NCBI RefSeq assembly: GCF_004340665.1
Contig: NZ_SLWO01000008.1
Location: 184,883 to 248,882 of the forward strand
DNA length: 64,000 nucleotides
Origin: Pedobacter psychrotolerans
Lineage (GTDB): Bacteria > Bacteroidota > Bacteroidia > Sphingobacteriales > Sphingobacteriaceae
Reading direction: 5' to 3'
Shown here one piece after another: positions 60,703-64,000 of the stretch (its first letter is position 1; the number at the start of each line of letters is the position of its first letter). The position numbers were made by a program, and so were the translations under genes. The notes below the pieces were generated by a model, which ran no database searches, was not told the origin of the DNA, and saw only the letters and a list, made by a program, of their open reading frames with translations.

Positions 60703-63528
60703 TTGAGAGTCAACGCTGTATACTTAATTATATGTTTTTTTCTTTGCGTATTTAGTTTAAACGCATATGCACAACCTGGTGGGGTAGAAAAAAAAATTAA
60801 AAAATTTATTTCCATCAATGGAAATAAGAACGGATTTCGGGCTAATGATGTTTTTGTAGTCAGGTTTGACCATCAGTTAACAGCAAAAGAAATCCAAAAT
60901 CTGCGACCAAGAAAGCAACTTACAGGTGATTATTTTATTATAGATCAAAGGGATATTGCTGGCTTATCAAAAAATGTCATTTATCAGGTTCGTGCAAATG
61001 GATTATGGAAAGCCAGTGATGGTTTGATGAATCTCATCAATAAAAATGGTAAAAAGAGTGATTCTATTTTGGTGAGACTTGCTATAAAGAATATAGCTGC
61101 AAATCAGGAATTTTTTAAGGGATTAAGTGTAAAATCGATAGATCAGCAAAATGCGGTCTATATCATTAATATTTTACCAGATGATTTGCTCGTTTTACTG
61201 GCACTTGATGATATTTTGTATGCAGATATCATCCCTCTGGCTAAACCAGAAGTGGTGATCAATGGAATAGATCTAGGCCTGAATCAAATAAGCAACGCCC
61301 GAAACTTGTTTCCAGGTATGGATGGAACCGGAATAAATATCTCATTTAAAGAAGGGATGTATGATGTAGCCGATCTTGATCTTCTTGGTAAAACCATCTC
61401 TGGAGCGGTAGCAATAGGTTCTGCAACATCCCATGCCACAACTATGGCTACGCTGGCTTTAGGGAATGGTAATTCGTTTATTCGTGGCCTTGGTGCCGCA
61501 CCAAATGCAAAACTGGCATTTTCGAGTTTTGATCGCTTACTTCCAGATTTAACTACTGAGTTAAACCGGCTTCAAATTCGTGTGCAAAATCACTCTTACG
61601 GAACCGGAATTGATAATAATTATGGCATTGAAGCGGCGGCGTATGATCAGCAGATTTTTGAAACAGATACTTTAATACATGTTTTTTCCGCGGGAAACAG
61701 TGGCACACTTACACCGTTAAATGGTTTTTATCAAGGACTCACTTCCCGGGCAAATTTAACAGGGAATTTTAAACAGGCCAAAAACCTATTGGTGATCGGG
61801 GGGATAAACCGGGAAAATGTTTCTGAAAATTTAAGCAGTAAAGGTCCGGCATATGATGGTCGGGTAAAGCCTGAATTGGTAGCCTTGGGCGAAGATGGTA
61901 CTTCGGGCTCTGCCGCTATTACCAGTGGATCAGTTGCTTTACTCGAACAATTTTATCATCAAAAATTTGCTAAAGCACCATCAGCCTCGCTCATTAAGGC
62001 CGTTTTAATTAATTCGGCTGATGATTTGGGAACACCACATGTAGATTATGTATTCGGTTACGGGAAACTGAATGTGGCACAATCGATAAAAACCCTCGAT
62101 GAAAACCGGGCTAATTTATACCAGGTAGATAAAGGACAAGATCTGGAAATTCCTTTGACTATTCCGGAGAATGTAGCCGAAATAAAACTAACCATAGCAT
62201 GGAACGATCCTGCTGCTGCGGTAAATGCGGCACAAAGTCTGGTTAATGGCCTGGACCTTAGTCTTGAAAGTCCATCAGGACAAATAATATTACCCTGGGT
62301 ATTAAACAGTGCTTCTAATTTAGATGCTGTTGCACAGCCCGCTTCGCGAAAAATTGACCTGATTAATAATGTACAGCAGATCAGTATAGATAATCCGGAA
62401 GCTGGAAACTTTAAAATTCATGTTAACGGAGGCCGGATTACTCAAGGCGGACAACAGCGGTTTGCTTTGGCTTATCGTTATCAATTAAAAAATACATTTT
62501 CTTTTATTACACCCGGAAAGGATGTTTTCTTTTTTGCCAATGAAGATAATTATATCCGCTGGGAAAATACATATAATACGAAGACAGGCAAGCTATCTGT
62601 AAGTTATGATGATGGTGTAAGCTGGAAAACCATCGCTTCAGATGTAGATTTAACTAAAGGTTTTTACAATTGGGGTGCGCCGGATTTATTTTCAAAGGCC
62701 ATCATAAAAATGGAAGTGGCAGGAAATGTGGTGTCCAGTCAAAGCTTTGTGATTTCCGCACCCAGAACATTAAAAGTAGGATATATATGTAAGGATGGGG
62801 TGGTTTTGAATTGGAATCCGCAATTAGGAGCAAGAGATTACACCGTTTATAGCATTATCAATAATGTGCTTTCTCCCGTTTTAACAGTAACCGATACTCT
62901 GGTTAAGCTAGACATGGGTAGCATCACTGGGAAATATTTTGCTGTTGCTGCAAATGGAAATAATTTTACGGGTTTAAAAAGCTATACGATAGATTATACT
63001 CAACAAGGAGTTGCCTGTTATATAAAGAGCCTTTTCGCCAGCACCACATCTGATGATAAAATAAAACTCGATTTAAATATTGGAACAACGCTCGGTATCA
63101 AAAACATCATTTGGGAAAAACAAACAGGAGTGAATACATACACTACTTTGCAGCAAACAAAGCCTGGGAATAACGTACTTGATTATACCATATTTGACGA
63201 TAAACCTAAACCTGGGATTCAGTTTTACCGGGTTACATTTGAAACAGCTGCGGGAAACGTAATAAGTGATTTGGTTTCAGCTACATTTTTAAAAGAAAAT
63301 GAATTCTCTTTCTATCCAAACCCGGTAACGGATTATTTAACAATTTTAAGTGGCTCGTTTGAGGATTATAGCCTTTCTGTATTTAATATTCTAGGGCAGA
63401 AAGTTTTTGAAGAGAAGGCCACAAGTACGAACCGCTTTAGTTTATCTGCGCTAGCTACTGGTATTTACGTGGGCGTAATTAATAAAAATGGCGGACAGGT
63501 AAAGAAATTTAAACTGATTAAAAGATAG
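60703..63528 (+). CDS. S8-like subtilase-fold protein with T9SS sorting domain
   Basis: 941 residues with signal peptide (about 1-24, after a TTG start; no in-frame ATG fits). Subtilase parts: TGINISFKEGMYDVADLD where the catalytic Asp is expected but Glu217 stands, ATSHATTMATLALG (His244), HVFSAGNSG (oxyanion Asn332) and DGTSGSAAITSGSVALLEQFY (Ser401). A P-domain-like jelly roll (about 460-600), Ig/FN3-like strands and a C-terminal FYPNPVTDYLTIL to KKFKLIKR type A T9SS domain follow. Surface exported; catalytic competence uncertain. Confidence 0.85.
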   Translation: MRVNAVYLIICFFLCVFSLNAYAQPGGVEKKIKKFISINGNKNGFRANDVFVVRFDHQLTAKEIQNLRPRKQLTGDYFIIDQRDIAGLSKNVIYQVRANGLWKASDGLMNLINKNGKKSDSILVRLAIKNIAANQEFFKGLSVKSIDQQNAVYIINILPDDLLVLLALDDILYADIIPLAKPEVVINGIDLGLNQISNARNLFPGMDGTGINISFKEGMYDVADLDLLGKTISGAVAIGSATSHATTMATLALGNGNSFIRGLGAAPNAKLAFSSFDRLLPDLTTELNRLQIRVQNHSYGTGIDNNYGIEAAAYDQQIFETDTLIHVFSAGNSGTLTPLNGFYQGLTSRANLTGNFKQAKNLLVIGGINRENVSENLSSKGPAYDGRVKPELVALGEDGTSGSAAITSGSVALLEQFYHQKFAKAPSASLIKAVLINSADDLGTPHVDYVFGYGKLNVAQSIKTLDENRANLYQVDKGQDLEIPLTIPENVAEIKLTIAWNDPAAAVNAAQSLVNGLDLSLESPSGQIILPWVLNSASNLDAVAQPASRKIDLINNVQQISIDNPEAGNFKIHVNGGRITQGGQQRFALAYRYQLKNTFSFITPGKDVFFFANEDNYIRWENTYNTKTGKLSVSYDDGVSWKTIASDVDLTKGFYNWGAPDLFSKAIIKMEVAGNVVSSQSFVISAPRTLKVGYICKDGVVLNWNPQLGARDYTVYSIINNVLSPVLTVTDTLVKLDMGSITGKYFAVAANGNNFTGLKSYTIDYTQQGVACYIKSLFASTTSDDKIKLDLNIGTTLGIKNIIWEKQTGVNTYTTLQQTKPGNNVLDYTIFDDKPKPGIQFYRVTFETAAGNVISDLVSATFLKENEFSFYPNPVTDYLTILSGSFEDYSLSVFNILGQKVFEEKATSTNRFSLSALATGIYVGVINKNGGQVKKFKLIKR

Positions 63529-63905
63529 ATTGCCAAAGTAGTTAAATTCATATTCTGATGAAAATTATATTAACCATCATGCTCCATTTCAATTGTTAAT
63601 ACATTGAATTTATAGATATGAGTATGAGAAACAAACTGATAGATCGGATATAAGATTGCTGTACATCGAATCAGGATGATTCAAATAATTTTCCTACAGA
63701 TCTTGGTGATTTCCACAGAAGCGAAAGTTAAAATCTACAATGATCATTTTGATTTGCGAGACAAAGCCTTTAATCTACTGGTTTTTATCTCACCAACCAG
63801 CTTCGATTTATCTTGTAATCTATAATACATTGAATTTATTGGTATGAGTTTTTCGGTTGGTAAAAAACCTCAGTTATTCGGAAGATTAAATAATAGTTTA
63901 CATTA
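63529..63905. other. gap before the insertion sequence
   Basis: Contains two direct copies of a TAATACATTGAATTTAT-type stretch with a following TATGAG (63598-63624 and about 63823-63848, roughly 225 bp apart) and fragments resembling the CACCAAC repeats near 51 kb. No gene is supported. Confidence 0.5.
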
Positions 63906-64000
63906 TGTCTTGTCCTAAAATAGGTTTACATAAAAATGTAGACTTATGAAAAAAGAGATTCAAGAATTCAGTGAACAATTCAAGCGCACAATCATCGAAG
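63906..64000 (+). mobile_element. left end of a probable insertion sequence (partial)
   Basis: From about 63906 the DNA begins TGTCTTGTCCTAAAATAGG and leads 40 bp later into an ORF start; TG-ended terminal sequences of this kind are typical of IS3-type elements in Bacteroidota. The rest lies outside the window, so the boundary is provisional. Confidence 0.55.
63946..64000 (+). CDS. transposase OrfA, partial (N-terminus)
   Basis: The last 55 bases read MKKEIQEFSEQFKRTIIE. The FSEQFKRxI pattern starting about ten residues in is the usual beginning of IS3/IS1-type helix-turn-helix OrfA transposases. Only 18 codons are visible, so the family stays tentative. Confidence 0.55.
   Translation, partial: MKKEIQEFSEQFKRTIIE

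Overview
The window looks like chromosome of a Bacteroidota bacterium, most likely Sphingobacteriaceae (Pedobacter-like). Grounds: AT-rich DNA; several TAnnTTTG-type -7 promoter elements and few Shine-Dalgarno sites; two secreted enzymes ending in type IX secretion (T9SS) sorting domains; many lipoproteins; an ECF sigma/membrane partner pair; a Tgt without the usual zinc cysteines; and short inverted repeats in many intergenic gaps. No rRNA, tRNA or CRISPR array was recognised.

Layout. 1-5 kb: thyA (partial), ispE, an OsmC protein, metZ, a pirin and two small proteins. 5-9 kb: a 934-aa secreted HExxH/propeller/barrel protein, then about 1.3 kb without a convincing gene. 9-14.3 kb: a tight reverse operon (tgt, LptF/G permease, EamA transporter), then a glycosyltransferase and rsmG. 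14.3-21.5 kb: M28 peptidase, smc and uvrD/pcrA. 21.5-33 kb: DUF493 protein, T9SS-exported SGNH hydrolase, M20 dipeptidase, GH43-like protein, MFS transporter, methyltransferase-like protein, GH25 muramidase, dipeptide epimerase, a frameshifted DUF1016 remnant and a DUF255 thioredoxin-fold protein.

33-44.4 kb: an integrated element of about 11.4 kb lies in the 3' end of the DUF255 gene. It is bounded by a perfect 57-bp direct repeat (32979-33035 and 44383-44439). It carries a tyrosine recombinase, an SF2 helicase-like protein whose Walker A lacks lysine, a RadC-like JAMM protein, several unrecognised proteins (one with two membrane helices, a coiled coil and a C-terminal globular domain) and three non-coding stretches rich in hairpins. 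No relaxase or conjugation gene was seen. The element supplies a substitute end for the DUF255 gene. It also carries a promoter-like sequence pointing out of its right end toward an FKBP isomerase gene, which was probably 11 bp downstream of the DUF255 gene before insertion.

44.4-64 kb: chromosomal genes resume: FKBP isomerase, an ECF sigma factor with a membrane/barrel partner, DUF4397 lipoprotein, ABC-F ATPase, a secreted protein built of 21-aa repeats, nitroreductase, GreA-like protein, DUF3298-type lipoprotein, two tandem polysaccharide deacetylases, S9 peptidase, M57-type metalloprotease, an S8-like T9SS protein, and the left end of a probable insertion sequence at the right edge. This part holds two striking tandem-repeat blocks (268-bp and 124-bp units).

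Cell-envelope work dominates the chromosomal part: peptidoglycan turnover (GH25, dipeptide epimerase), secreted peptidases and hydrolases, and lipoproteins, beside core housekeeping genes. The integrated element is the main accessory region and the most interesting part of the window.
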